Source: Dactylorhiza incarnata
Taxonomy: Eukaryota > Streptophyta > Magnoliopsida > Asparagales > Orchidaceae
DNA: 64,000 nt
Direction: 5' to 3'
Assembly (NCBI GenBank): GCA_033032865.1
Contig: JAWHQI010000523.1
Span: forward strand, 806,001 to 870,000
The notes below the pieces were generated by a model, which was given only the letters and a program-made list of their open reading frames with translations, was not told the origin of the DNA and made no database searches. Positions 46,375 to 56,101 of this stretch are shown here, one piece after another (the first letter of the stretch is position 1; each line of letters begins with the position of its first letter). The translations under genes were made by a program, and so were the position numbers.

Positions 46375-46507
46375 TGTTGACCCAGAAATCGGCGATCCTA
46401 CCCTGGGAGGCTTCTTTTGCTACATTTTTGCAGATTATACGCCCGGGAAGGATTAGACCTCACGCGAAGGCACTTTTTACACCCGAAGTGGTAAGAAGGG
46501 GCAGCCT

Positions 46508-47285
46508 CATCCTTCAAACAACCCAAGTGGGGCGGCCTCTCCATTCAAACGGCCCAAGTGGGGCGGCCTCTCCATTCAAACCGCCCAGGTGGGGCGGCCT
46601 CTCCATTCAAACCGCCCAGGTGGGGCGGCTTCTCCCTTCAAGTCGCCCAGGTGGGGCGGTCTCTCCCTTCAGACCGCGCGGGTCGGCGGCCTCCTCCTTC
46701 AGTCCGCGCGGGTAGGCGGCCTCCTCCTTCAGTCCGCGCGGGTAGGCGGCCTCCTCCTTCAGTCCGCGCGAGTAGGCGGCCTCCTCCTTCAGTCCGCGCG
46801 GGTAGGCGGCCTCCTCCTTCAGTCCGCGCGGGTAGGCGGCCTCCTCCTTCAGTCCGCGCGGGTACGCGGCCTCCTCCTTCAGTCCGCGCGGGTAGGCGGC
46901 CTCCTCCTTCAGTCCGCGCGGGTAGGCGGCCTCCTCCTTCAGTCTGCGCGGGTAGGCGGCCTCCTCCTTCAGTCCGCGCGGGTAGGCGGCCTCCTCCTTC
47001 AGTCCGCACGGGTAGGCGGCCTCCTCCTTCAGTCCGCGCGGGTAGGCGGCCTCCTCCTTCAGTCCGCGTGGGTAGGCGGCCTCCTCCTTCAGTCCGTGTG
47101 GGTAGGCGGCCTCCTCCTTCAGTCCGCGCATGTAGGCGGCCTCCTCCTTCAGTCCGCGCGGGTAGGCGGCCTCCTCCTTCAGTCCGCGTGGGTAGGCGGC
47201 CTCCTCCTTCAGTCCGCGCGGGTAGGCGGCCTCCTCCTTCAGTCCGCGCGGGTAGGCGGCCTCCTCTTTCAGACCGCGTGGGTAG
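46508..47285 (+). repeat. 30/31-bp minisatellite in U3 of element D, about 26 units
   Basis: About six 31-bp units of the type GGGGCGGCCTCTCC + ATTCAAACCGCCCAGGT, then about twenty 30-bp units GGTAGGCGGCCTCCTCCTTC + AGTCCGCGCG (46681-47280 holds exactly two per 60 bases). Very GC-rich; each later unit has a CCGCGCGG-like core. Because 30 is divisible by three, several frames stay open without being genes. Confidence 0.92.
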
Positions 47286-47332
47286 AACTCCTGTCACCGG
47301 CTCACAGGAGGTGACGACATCGACCCAGAGCC

Positions 47333-47340
47333 TATAAATA
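47333..47340 (+). promoter_or_regulatory. TATA box of element D LTR
   Basis: GCCTATAAATAGG, same consensus as the other LTRs, directly after the minisatellite. Confidence 0.82.
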
Positions 47341-47419
47341 GGACCCTCGACCATGAAGAAAGGACAGGCAAGTTGGGGACAAAACCGGCGGCTAGAAACA
47401 GTCAGACCGCACCATGCTG

Positions 47420-47637
47420 CGACCTGTCCGGGCGACCTGTCCGGGCGACCTGTCCGGGCGACCTGTCCGGGCGACCTGTCTGGGCGACCTGTCCGGGCAA
47501 CCTGTCCGGGCGACCTGTCCGGGCGACCTATCCGGGCGACCTGTCCGGGCGACCTGTCCGAGCAACCTGTCGGGGCGACCTGTCCGGGCGACCTCAGCGA
47601 CCTGTCCGGGCGACCTCAGCGACCTGTCCGGACGACC
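47420..47637 (+). repeat. 13-bp tandem repeat (GACCTGTCCGGGC) in transcribed LTR part
   Basis: About 13-14 near-perfect units from 47420, then variants with CTCAGC between. It lies 80 bp downstream of the TATA box, so it would be in the 5' end of the transcript. Confidence 0.9.
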
Positions 47638-47753
47638 TCGGCAAACAGCCCGCGCGGCTTACTCTTTTCTTACTCGCAACTCTCTTGTATTCATTCTATT
47701 TTCCATGTACTAAACACAATGAGCTGTAATACAGATTATTAAATAAAGGGATA

Positions 47754-47816
47754 GCCCGTCGCAGGAGTGGCATTTTCCGCGGCGGGCGAAGTCTGGCCTC
47801 GCCGCAAGCTAGCGGC
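47754..47816 (+). promoter_or_regulatory. Conserved stem-loops, LTR of D
   Basis: GCCCGTCGC/GCGGCGGGC (47754-47787) and GCCGC-AAGCTA-GCGGC (47801-47816). The second stem differs from A (GACCGC/GCGGTC) with an A-T to G-C pair change. Confidence 0.55.
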
Positions 47817-47929
47817 CCCCTCTTCTTTTCTCCCCTCTTCCCTCGCGACTCAAGTAACCAGTTGCTCGCGGCCTCCTTTTCCCCCTATTTCCTCGAGTAG
47901 ATCGTGGAGGTGCCATTTTGGATTCCACA

Positions 47930-48208
47930 GAAACACGCGGCCTTCAGATAGCGAGTGGTTGATGAACAACAGTTGCGATGAAGATGCGAGATTTGGCGTA
48001 AAATACACTCAATCTTAAAACGGCCATAACTTTTGATCCGGGTGTCGGAATTCAGAAATTCAAAGCCCGACGCGATCGGATCGAGCTGAACTATCCAAAA
48101 ATTGAACGGGTTTTGCCCGTTCAGCCACTTTTCGGCCCTCAGATTTCAAAAATTCGGCTCCGTTTGAAAGTTATTTCAGTTTTTCTCCTTCGGCAATTTC
48201 TGTTTTCA
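47930..48208 (+). other. Element D leader, with satellite-like segment at 47984-48121
   Basis: Untranslated leader from GAAACACGCGGCCTTCAGAT to the gag ATG. From 47984 it aligns with the satellite monomer: ATGCGAGATTTGGC, ACACTCAA, then CCATAACTTTTGATCCGG (48024-48041, identical to satellite 4924-4941), GATCGGA, ATCCAA...GAACGGG and GTTTTGCCCGTTC against satellite ATCCAATGGAGAACGAATTT and ACCCATTC. Order and spacing agree. Confidence 0.75.
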
Positions 48209-48665
48209 TGGATCATCCGTCCAAGGGCCTCAGGCATCCCTCCGATCACCCAGAAATACGTGTGCAAAACAACGACATCCATCACCTATTAGCGGAGAAC
48301 ATTCCACTCAAAGAACAAGTGAATTCTCAACTTCATGCTGCAACAACTACCAATGACACTTTTCGGCAATCATATAGAACATTGGGCGCGATTTGAAGCA
48401 GAAAAGCTCTCTATTCCTCGCCATGAGTTCTATAAGGTGTGTATGAGTAATTCTCCATATCAAGTTGATGGGCTAACTTTTCTTGCAGGATAATACCAAG
48501 ATCCTTCCCATTATTAAACAGAATTTGTTGAGAGGCACTTCCGAGTTGAACCGAGGCTACCAATCTATTCTGGGATAAGTGATCCAGTTTTTCATCTACA
48601 AGCGTTTGAGGCGGCTACTTCACTAAGAACATCAGTTCAAGATGAAGCAACTCTAAGACTAGTGC
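48209..48665 (+). pseudogene. gag: Element D gag remnant
   Basis: The ATG at 48209 opens MDHPSKGLRHPSDHPE, followed by a short helix-prone stretch to a TGA at 48394-48396. In another frame about 48545-48660 reads EPRLPI, SDPVFHLQAFEAA and SLRTSVQDEATLRL, which match FREPRLS, SDPAIHLQAFESA and ALRTITDATK of gag in A and C. Frames are broken and the rest of gag is absent. Confidence 0.72.
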
Positions 48666-48670
48666 GGTGG

Positions 48671-48711
48671 TCTTCAAAACGGTTCTATCCTTAATGATAA
48701 TGCTCTCATTT
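48671..48711 (+). pseudogene. End of pol and junction to satellite (element D)
   Basis: AAACGGTTCTATCCTTAA (48677-48694) is identical to the end of B's integrase gene (17547-17564, ..KRFYP stop). It follows the gag scrap directly, so almost all of pol was deleted. Satellite starts near 48712. Confidence 0.55.
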
Positions 48712-50720
48712 GTTAGTGGTCAATATACAACGGGTTTATAATAATGTATTTAGCTCGAAAGGAGACCTAAGCTTTAAAGATCCATAACTTTTTATCCGGT
48801 TGTCCGATTTTCGCCCACAATACCTTTTCGTAATGAGATCAGAGCCCAAAATCCAATGGAGAACGAATTTAACCCATTCAAGGTCGTTTAGAGGTCGATA
48901 TACAGTGGGTTGTAGTGGTAATGCGAGATTTAGCTCCAAATGACACATAAATTTCAAAATGAAAGAATTTTAGATGCGGTTTTTAGTGAAAGTGAGAGAT
49001 TTAGCTCCAAATGACACTCAAACTTTAAAAGAGCAATAACTTTTGATCCGGTTGTCTGATTTTACCCCATACAACACCATTTAGGAATAAAATCGGAGCC
49101 CTACATTCATTGAGGCACAAGTTTTACCCATTACAGTTCATTTAGTTGTCTATATTGAGCGGGTTGCACTTTTAATGCAAAATGTAGCTCCAAATGACAC
49201 CTAAACATCAAACAGCCATAACTTTTGATCAGGTTGTGTGATTTTTGCCCACAACACCTCTTCGAAATGAGCCCTGAGCCCTACATTCAATGGAGAGCAA
49301 GTTTTACCCAATGTAGTTTATTTAGTGGTCGATATACATTGAGTTGAAGTGGTAATGTGGGATTTAGCTCCAACATACACCTAAACTTCAAACATCTATA
49401 ACTTTAGATCCGGATGTCCGGATTTTGCACAAAACTCCTTTTTGGAAAGAGCTCAGAGCCATACATCCTAAGGAGAATAGGATTTACTCGATCAAGTTCA
49501 TTTAGTGGTCGACGTATAGTGGATTGCGGTAGAAATGAGTGAGTTTGCTTCAATTGGCACCTAAACTTCAAACATCCATAACTTTTGATCCGGTTGTTTG
49601 ATTTTTGCACACAACACCTTTTCAGAATGAGATCGGAGCCCTGCATCCATTGGACAACAAGTTTTACCCATTCCAGTTCGTTTGCGGTTGATCTACAGTG
49701 GGTTGTAGGGAAAAATGAGAGATTTAGCTCCAAATGACTTCAAACATTAAACCGCAACGACTTTTGATTCGGTTGCCTGATTTGACCTCACAACACCTTT
49801 TCGAAATGAGCTCGTAGCACTACATTCATTGGAGCACAAGTTTTACCCATTCCAGTTCATTTAGTTGTCAATATTTAGAGCGTTGCAGCGGTGATGCTAA
49901 ATTTCGCTCCAAATGACACCTAAACATCTAACAGGCATAACTTTTGATTTGTATGTTTGATTTTTGCCCACATCACCTTTTCGGAATATGCTCGGAGGCA
50001 TACATCCAATGGAGCACAATTATAAACCCTTCCAGCTCATTTTTGTGGTCAATATACAGAGGGTTGCAATGGTGGCGAGAGCTTCTCTTGACACATAAAC
50101 TGTAACAGCCATAACTTTTGATCTGGTTGTCCGATTTTTGCGCACAACACCTTTTTGGAAAGAGCTCGGAGCCCTGCATCCAATGGAGACCAAATTTTAC
50201 CCATTCAGTTTGTTTAGTGGTCAATATACAGCGGGTTTATAATAATGTATTTAGCTCGAAATGAGACCTAAGCTTTAAAGATCCATAACTTTTTATCCGG
50301 TTGTCCGATTTTCGCCCACAATACCTTTTCGTAATGAGATCGGAGCCCAAAATCCAATGGAGAACGAATTTAACCCATTCAAGGTCGTTTAGAGGTCGAT
50401 ATACAGTGGGTTGTAGTGGTAATGCGAGATTTAGCTCCAAATGACACATAAATTTCAAAATGAAAGAATTTTAGATGCGGTTTGTAGTGAAAGTGTGAGA
50501 TTTAGCTCCAAATGACACTCAAACTTTAAAAGAGCAATAACTTTTGATCCGGTTGTCTGATTTTACCCCATACAACACCATTTAGGAATGATATCGGAGC
50601 CCTACATTCATTGAAGCACAAGTTTTACCCATTACAGTTCATTTAGTTGTCTATATTGAGCGGGTTACACTGTTAATGCAAAATGTAGCTCCAAATGACA
50701 CCTAAACATCAAACAACCAT
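48712..50720. repeat. Satellite array, between D and C
   Basis: About 1.3 HOR units of the same satellite, closest to the variants near 42000-46300. The last five bases (50716-50720, ACCAT) are the left target duplication of element C. No genes. Confidence 0.93.
50716..50720. repeat. Target-site duplication of element C, left (ACCAT)
   Basis: ACCAT before 50721 and again at 63289-63293; satellite continues in phase across the insertion. Confidence 0.93.
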
Positions 50721-50895
50721 TGTTTGCCCGGAAAACCGCTTCTCGGGTTGGACCATTAGCAGACCGCTCGAACTCCTGGGTCAGGCCGCTGGGTCCCGGG
50801 ATCAGCGGTTCCCAGTTCAAGAAGGGCCAGGCCGGGCGGCCTGGTGTCATTTCCGGATCGCCCCCAAAGGGAGAAGATCGTCAAGAGCTAAGGCA
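50721..50895 (+). repeat. Truncated 5' LTR of element C
   Basis: Matches 62453-62627. Ends at GCTAAGGCA, after which gag sequence (CCTGCCCGCTCCTATCAGG, compare 9291 in A) begins. The promoter and TATA box are lost. Confidence 0.92.
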
Positions 50896-52080
50896 CCTGC
50901 CCGCTCCTATCAGGCGGCCTGTCCGCAAATGACCGCAGCAGAGATCCCCTACCACCCTGCTTTTTCTCTATACGAGGATGCCGAGGAGAGTTCTCCTTTC
51001 ACGGATGAGATCCGGGGAGAGCCGGCTCCGAATAACTTTCGAGAACCACGCTTATCAACATATGGTGGGGAGTCCGATCCGGCAATTCATCTCCAAGCGT
51101 TTGAATCGGCTGTTGCTCTGAGGACCATCACCGATGCAACTAAGTGTAAGCTCCTGGTGACGTCCTTCGATGGACAAGCCAGAGAATGGTTCTATGGATT
51201 GCATCCTCGATCCATTAGATGTTTTGCAGAACTGCGTAGAGAATTTCTGCTTCGATTCTCTACCTCGAAAAAGAGGAAGAACGGTCCGGCAGCCCTATTT
51301 GAGATACGGCAGCAGGAAAACGAAACGTGGGCCCGCTTCGTTGACCGTTTCCAAAGGGAGATAATGGAGGTGCAAAACGTCGATCCAGAGTTATATAGGG
51401 TCGCTCTGATGCATGGCCTTAGGGAGGGGCCGCTGAAATTTGAAGCTCAAATCAGGGAGCCAAAAACATACCAGGAGATGATTAGTCTGGCTAACAAATT
51501 TATCAGGGGAGAAAAGACTAATCCTGGTTATGTTGCCAAATTGCTCAGCAATAACGATCAGTTCAATCCCGCATCAACTCATCAGCAACATTACAATCAT
51601 CCATCTCGGCCTGATTTCGAACCCCGGGCTCAGAGGGGGAGGAATCTTAAGCCTAAACAACCATTCCTCGGCCATCAACGGTTTCAAGATCAGAAAATGC
51701 CGTTGGCCATCGCACCCACTCAACCCATGGGAGCTCCGCAAATAATGCCTGTATATCTGCCGCAGTACATCGCACAACCATCCCCAACTATCCCATCCAT
51801 CCGATATGATGAATCTCAGGAGTCGTTCACCCCTCTCAACGTCACCATGAACGAGGTCGTGCAGATTCTCCAAAAGAGGCCTGACTTCAAGAGGCCTCCT
51901 CCCTTGAAATCAGAAGTTCGCAACCGGAACCCTAACTTTTATTGTGAATATCATAAAGAGGAAGGGCATCAGACTGAGGATTGTCGGGCCCTCCGGTGGT
52001 TGATAGAGAAGCTCCTGAAAGAAGGGAAGCTCCGAGGGTTGATTCGGCAAGAAACCCCGGTTGAGCCGCGAACCGAGAAG
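50896..52080 (+). pseudogene. gag: Element C gag, 5'-truncated but open
   Basis: Gag lacking its first ~140 residues. The first ATG in frame inside the element is 50929 (MTAAEIPYHP). The frame is open upstream through the LTR fragment into satellite (to 50695), which is chance. Capsid motifs: FREPRLS, SDPAIHLQAFESA, FYGLHPRSIRCFAELRREFL, ETWARFVDRFQREIM, YQEMISLANKFIRGEK. A Pro/Gln-rich linker (MPVYLPQYIAQPSP) precedes the knuckle at 51943-51984, C-x2-H-x4-H-x4-C. The frame continues without stop into protease, so gag and pol form one polyprotein. Confidence 0.9.
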
Positions 52081-52980
52081 AAGAAGGAAGTGGTCGAAGT
52101 GACCTGGGAGTGTGCTGATGTGGAAGAGGCAGGTTGCTATGGGGATATACATCCCACAACCGAGTGTATAGAGGTGAATGATGTTGGCCCTCTTGGCAAC
52201 GTCTATTGCATTCATGGTGGGGCAGGAGTAGAATCTTCTCGAAAATCTAGCATCGGGAGAGTTATGAAGCAAGAAGTGGCAGTCGCCTCCACTTCTACTC
52301 CAGAAAGGGCGGTCGTTACCTTCGGCCAAGAAGATCTTTCCCCAAATGCAAATCCTTTTGATGATGCAGTGGTGATAAAGGCGGTTATTGAAAACTACAT
52401 CGTGCACAAAATTCTGATTGATACCGGCAGCTCAGTTAATCTCATTTTCCGTGAAACATTCGAAGCCCTTAAAACTGGAAAGTCTTTACTCTCCACGGAA
52501 GGGCCCCTCTATGGCTTCTCGGGAGAGAAGAAGGAAGTGGAGGGGTGCGTAAAGCTTTTGGTATCACTGGGGGGTATAACAAAGCTGATAAACTTCGTGG
52601 TGGTGGAAGCCCCAAGCAGCTACTGTGCAATTTTCGGAAGGCCAATTCTGAACGCTTACAGAGCGGTAGTATCTACTTTCCATTTGGCCTTGAAGTTCGC
52701 CGCTGAGGGGCGTCAATATCGCATCCGGAGTGATCCAAGGGTTGCTCGCGAATGCTATGTAAAGACAGTTAATGTGATCACCGAGGCACCACTTCACAAG
52801 GCTCAGAATGACATCTACGAGGTGTCCAAGCTCCCTGAGGAAATCAAAGAAAGCACAGAGCGGAAAGGAGTTTACCTGGAACCTGCCCAGGAGATCCAAG
52901 AAGTCCCCATTGCTGAAGGGGAAGAGAAGAAGCTGATCATCAACGCCGAGCTATCGGAAGAGGAAAAAGCTCAACTAACC
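52081..52980 (+). CDS. Element C protease and linker (part of gag-pol)
   Basis: Same frame as gag. WECADVEEAGCYGDIHP, then retropepsin with I-D-T-G-S-S at 52417-52434 (catalytic Asp 52420), and the flap/second strand SSYCAIFGRPILNAY at about 52617-52660. Ends in an acidic linker (KLPEEIKESTERKGVYLEPAQE) leading to RT. It would cleave gag-pol as a homodimer. Intact by sequence. Confidence 0.85.
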
Positions 52981-54376
52981 TCCTGCCTGTTGGAGAACTT
53001 GGACATCTTCGCCTGGTCAGCGGAGGACATGCCTGGGGTAGATCCAGACGTAGCATGCCATCACCTCAACGTATCTCCTGAATTCAAGCCGATCCAACAA
53101 AAGAAGAGGGAGGTGGCAACAAAGCTGGCATTGCCCATCAGAGAGGAGGTTTCCAAGCTCCTAAAAGCGGGTTTTATTTCTGAAATTCAATATCCAACGT
53201 GGATGTCAAACATTGTAATGGTTCCAAAATCTGGTGGGAAGTGGCGCATGTGCGTGGACTTCACAAAGCTCAATAAAGCGTGCCCCAAAGATTGCTATCC
53301 CTTGCCTCGGATAGATGTTTTAGTAGATTCCGCGGTAGGATATAATTTCATGAGCTTTCTAGATGCATTTTCTGGTTATCACCAGATTAAGATGCATAAA
53401 CCTGATATCCCGCATACATCCTTCATTACCAATGATGGATGTTATTGTTATCTTGTCATGCCCTTCGGGCTCAAAAATGCGGGGGGCGACATATCAGAGG
53501 ATGATGGACACAGTATTCAAAAAGCAGAAAGGGAGAAATCTTGAAGTATATGTAGACGATCTTCTTCTAAAAAGTAAAATTTTTTCAATCCATCTGAAAG
53601 ACCTCGTAGAGACGTTCGCTACTCTGCGGGGGTTCAAATTAAAACTAAATCCTTTGAAATGTGTGTTTGGGGCCAACAAAGGAAAATTTCTGGGACACCT
53701 TCTCACTCCTAATGGCCTCGCGCCAAACCCAGATAAAGTAAAGGCCATCCTAGACATGACCCCTCCTCGCAATCCGAAGGAAGTGCAGCAACTTGGGGGG
53801 AGGTTGGCAGGATTGAGCCGATTCATTTCCAAGTCAGGGGATAAAAGCGCTCCATTTTTCAAAACACTTAGGGGAGGATCTAAGTTCGAATGGAGTGAAG
53901 AGTGCGATAATGCTTTCGAACAGTTGAAAAAGCAGTTAACCTCAACCCCTCTTCTTCAAAGCCCTCGCGAAGGGGAAACACTATTCTTATACTTGGGAGT
54001 GGGCCCAGGTGCGATAAGCTCTGTCCTGGTGCGGGAAGAAAAAAAGAAGCAGTTTCCTATATATTATGTCAGCCACATCCTCAAAGATGCGGAAACTAGA
54101 TATTCAATCTTGGAGAAATTAGCCTTGGCTTTGGTCATGTCATCACGAAGGCTCCGCCCCTATTTTCAGGCTCATCCCATTCAGGTGGTCTCGGACCATC
54201 CACTAAAGAGCATCTTGGAAAAGCCGGATCATTCAGGAAGGTTGGCCAAATGGGCAATCGAGCTAAGCGAGTTCGAAATATTATACATTCCCAGAACGGC
54301 AATAAAGGCACAAGTATTGGCAGATTTCTTGGTAGACACGATGGAGTCTAATCCAGAACAAGTAGTGCAATCTCCC
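52981..54376 (+). pseudogene. Element C reverse transcriptase and first RNase H, one +1 frameshift
   Basis: RT from FAWSAEDMPGVDP (~53010): SGGKWRMCVDFTKLNKACP, FLDAFSGYHQIKMHKPDIP and CYLVMPFGLKNAG are intact. At 53480-53486 the sequence GCGGGGGGCGAC has one base more than A (GCGGGTGCGAC) and B (GCGGGCGCAAC), shifting the frame; the first frame ends at 53544. In the new frame YVDD is at 53549-53560, then the thumb and RT-linked RNase H (LQSPREGE, YYVSHILKDAETRYSILEK) whose first Asp is replaced (LYLGVGPGA). Ends ADFLVDTME. Confidence 0.92.
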
Positions 54377-54790
54377 TTGGCTTGGATCATTTATGTGGAT
54401 GGGGCTTCTGGCAGAAACTCCGTGGAAGCCGGAGTGGTTCTGATCAGTCCAAATGGCATCAGGCTGGAGCAGGCTATCAAATTCTTCTTTTCAGTTACAA
54501 ATAACCAGGCCGAATACGAAGCATTCTTGGCCGGCTTGAGACTCGCGAAGGAGCTTGGGATAGAACACGTTCATGTGAAAACTGATTCTCTTGTGATGGC
54601 TTCGCAGGTTCTAGGGAATTATGAAACAAGAGAACCGATATTGAGAAAGTATCTATTTTTAGCTAAGAAAGAAATTGGGAGATTCAAATCCTTCATTATC
54701 GAACACATTCCGAGAACACAGAATGAAGAGGCAGACGAATTGTCAAAGTTTGGTCTTCCATCAGGAGGGGTGACCTCAGAACTCTTTCGT
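54377..54790 (+). CDS. Element C second (archaeal-type) RNase H
   Basis: Second RNase H fused behind the first, a mark of Tat elements. Acidic residues: VDGAS (Asp 54398-54400), NNQAEYEAFLAGL, VKTDSLVMASQV, RTQNEEADELSK. Intact. It is presumed to do the RNA removal that the degenerate first domain cannot. Confidence 0.88.
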
Positions 54791-56101
54791 CCGGTAATAG
54801 ATGAGACAGAGGAAGAGGAGCTCATGCAGATCGATCAGCATCCTTCCTGGAAAGACCCCTATGAATTGTTTCTGTCAAAAGGAGAGTTTCATTCATCAAT
54901 CAGGGACAGAAATAGATTCAAAAGAAAGGCAGCCTACTACTACTTGATGGCAGGAGTCCTGTATAGGAAAACTCTGATTTCTCCCTCAGCGCGATGTGTC
55001 TCAGAAGAAGAAATTCCGATCATACTTCAGGAAATTCATTCAGGAGAGTGTGGTAGTCATTCAGGAGCGAAGACTTTGGAGAAAAGGATCTTGCGGCAGG
55101 GATATTTCTGGCCGACCATGAGGAAAGATGCTGAAGCATTTGCCAGGCGATGTGTCCAGTGCCAAAAGTTCGCTCCTCTTCAACATTTGCCTGCTCAGTC
55201 GCTCAGGTCGATAACCGCGCCGTGGCCCTTTGCAGTATGGGGAATGGATCTTATGGGACCCTTTCCGATGGCCAGCGGTCAACGCCGTTTCATCCTTGTA
55301 ATGATCGACTATTTCAGTAAATGGATTGAGGCAAAAGCGCTGGCGAAAACAACAACTCAAATTGTCAAAAACTTCATCTGGGGGGAAATAATCTGCCGGC
55401 ATGGAATTCCGTTAGCAATTGTTACCGATAACGGTCCACAGTTCAACAATTCCGAGATGAAAAGCTTCTGCGATCAGGAGGGAATTGATCTGCGATTTTC
55501 CTCAGTACATCATCCCAGGACCAATGGTAAGGTGGAAGCAGCGAACAGGCAAATCCGGCAGCTCTTGATGAAAAGGGTCTTAAATCAAAAAGGGAATTGG
55601 GCGGACCAGCTTCCTTCCATCCTTTGGACTCTTCGTACTACACCATCTTCAGCTACAGGGGAGACGCCGTTCAAACTATCTCATGGCTCAGAGGCCGTTG
55701 TTCCCGTGGAATTTGAAGTGGTCACTCCATGGGTTATGTACGCAAAAGAGGGAGGAGAATCATGGATGGATGAAAATGATGAGGCTATGAGGTATAGTCT
55801 GGATCTGATCGAGGAGCTTCAAGACGAGGCAACTATCAGACAGGAGGAAGTTAAAAGGAGGATGGCAAAATATTTTGACAAGAATGTCAGAGTAAAGCAG
55901 TTCGCAAGCGGTGATTTGGTATTAAAGAAGGTAGATGCTGCAGCCAGGTCTGGTAATGTTGGAAAGCTGGATCCTAATTGGGCAGGACCTTTTATCATCA
56001 AAGAAGTATTAAAGAACGGGGCCTACCGTCTCCACACCAGTGAAGGGGAAGACATCCCGCGTACTTGGAGCGGTGACGATCTTAAACGATTCTATCCTTG
56101 A
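54791..56101 (+). CDS. Element C integrase
   Basis: Complete integrase at the end of pol. Zinc finger H-H-C-C from 55037 to 55162 (HSGECGSHSGAKT; CVQCQKF). Catalytic D at 55247 (GMDLMG), D at 55427 (VTDNGPQFNN) and E at 55535, exact D-D-35-E. The C-terminal domain has VLKKVDAAARSGNVGKLDP and WAGPFIIKEVL, ending DDLKRFYP with TGA at 56099-56101. No chromodomain. Open in its own frame, downstream of the RT frameshift. Confidence 0.92.
   Translation, partial: PVIDETEEEELMQIDQHPSWKDPYELFLSKGEFHSSIRDRNRFKRKAAYYYLMAGVLYRKTLISPSARCVSEEEIPIILQEIHSGECGSHSGAKTLEKRILRQGYFWPTMRKDAEAFARRCVQCQKFAPLQHLPAQSLRSITAPWPFAVWGMDLMGPFPMASGQRRFILVMIDYFSKWIEAKALAKTTTQIVKNFIWGEIICRHGIPLAIVTDNGPQFNNSEMKSFCDQEGIDLRFSSVHHPRTNGKVEAANRQIRQLLMKRVLNQKGNWADQLPSILWTLRTTPSSATGETPFKLSHGSEAVVPVEFEVVTPWVMYAKEGGESWMDENDEAMRYSLDLIEELQDEATIRQEEVKRRMAKYFDKNVRVKQFASGDLVLKKVDAAARSGNVGKLDPNWAGPFIIKEVLKNGAYRLHTSEGEDIPRTWSGDDLKRFYP

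Larger units (their letters stand above)
46375..47929 (+). repeat. 5' LTR of element D
   Basis: 1555 bp, TG...CA (ends TTCCACA). Carries a 30-31-bp repeat array upstream of the TATA box and a 13-bp array downstream. The last ~200 bp contains the block shared with A, B and C (GTCGCAGGAGTGGCATT, GGCGAAGTCTGGCCT). Confidence 0.85.
46375..48711 (+). mobile_element. Element D: truncated Tat-type retrotransposon with long LTR
   Basis: Starts TGTTGACCC after satellite; a 1555-bp LTR is followed by the same GAAACACGCGG leader start as A and B, an ATG at 48209, a gag-like remnant and a scrap matching the end of pol, then satellite again. No 3' LTR and no target duplication are seen. The right-hand satellite resumes about 325 bp earlier in the HOR phase than the left ends, so the 3' part and some satellite were probably lost in one deletion. 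A separate subfamily from A, B and C. Confidence 0.85.

Noticed and set aside
46681..47280. CRISPR-like regular 30-bp repeats
   Set aside because: Units are directly adjacent with no unique spacers, inside a plant LTR. A minisatellite.
46558..47354. Several overlapping 170-260-codon open frames on both strands in the GC-rich array
   Set aside because: The unit is 30 bp, a multiple of three, so any frame without a stop in one unit stays open. The repetitive peptides (PPPSVRAGRR type) are not a protein family.
50695..50895. Start of a 949-codon frame in satellite DNA as the true N-terminus of C's polyprotein
   Set aside because: The first ~67 codons read satellite and LTR sequence and are absent from the gag of A and B; an accident of the deletion.
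53363..53544. Programmed ribosomal frameshift between the two halves of C's pol
   Set aside because: A and B have no overlap or slippery run at this point and encode RT in one frame there; the extra G is most likely a mutation or read error.
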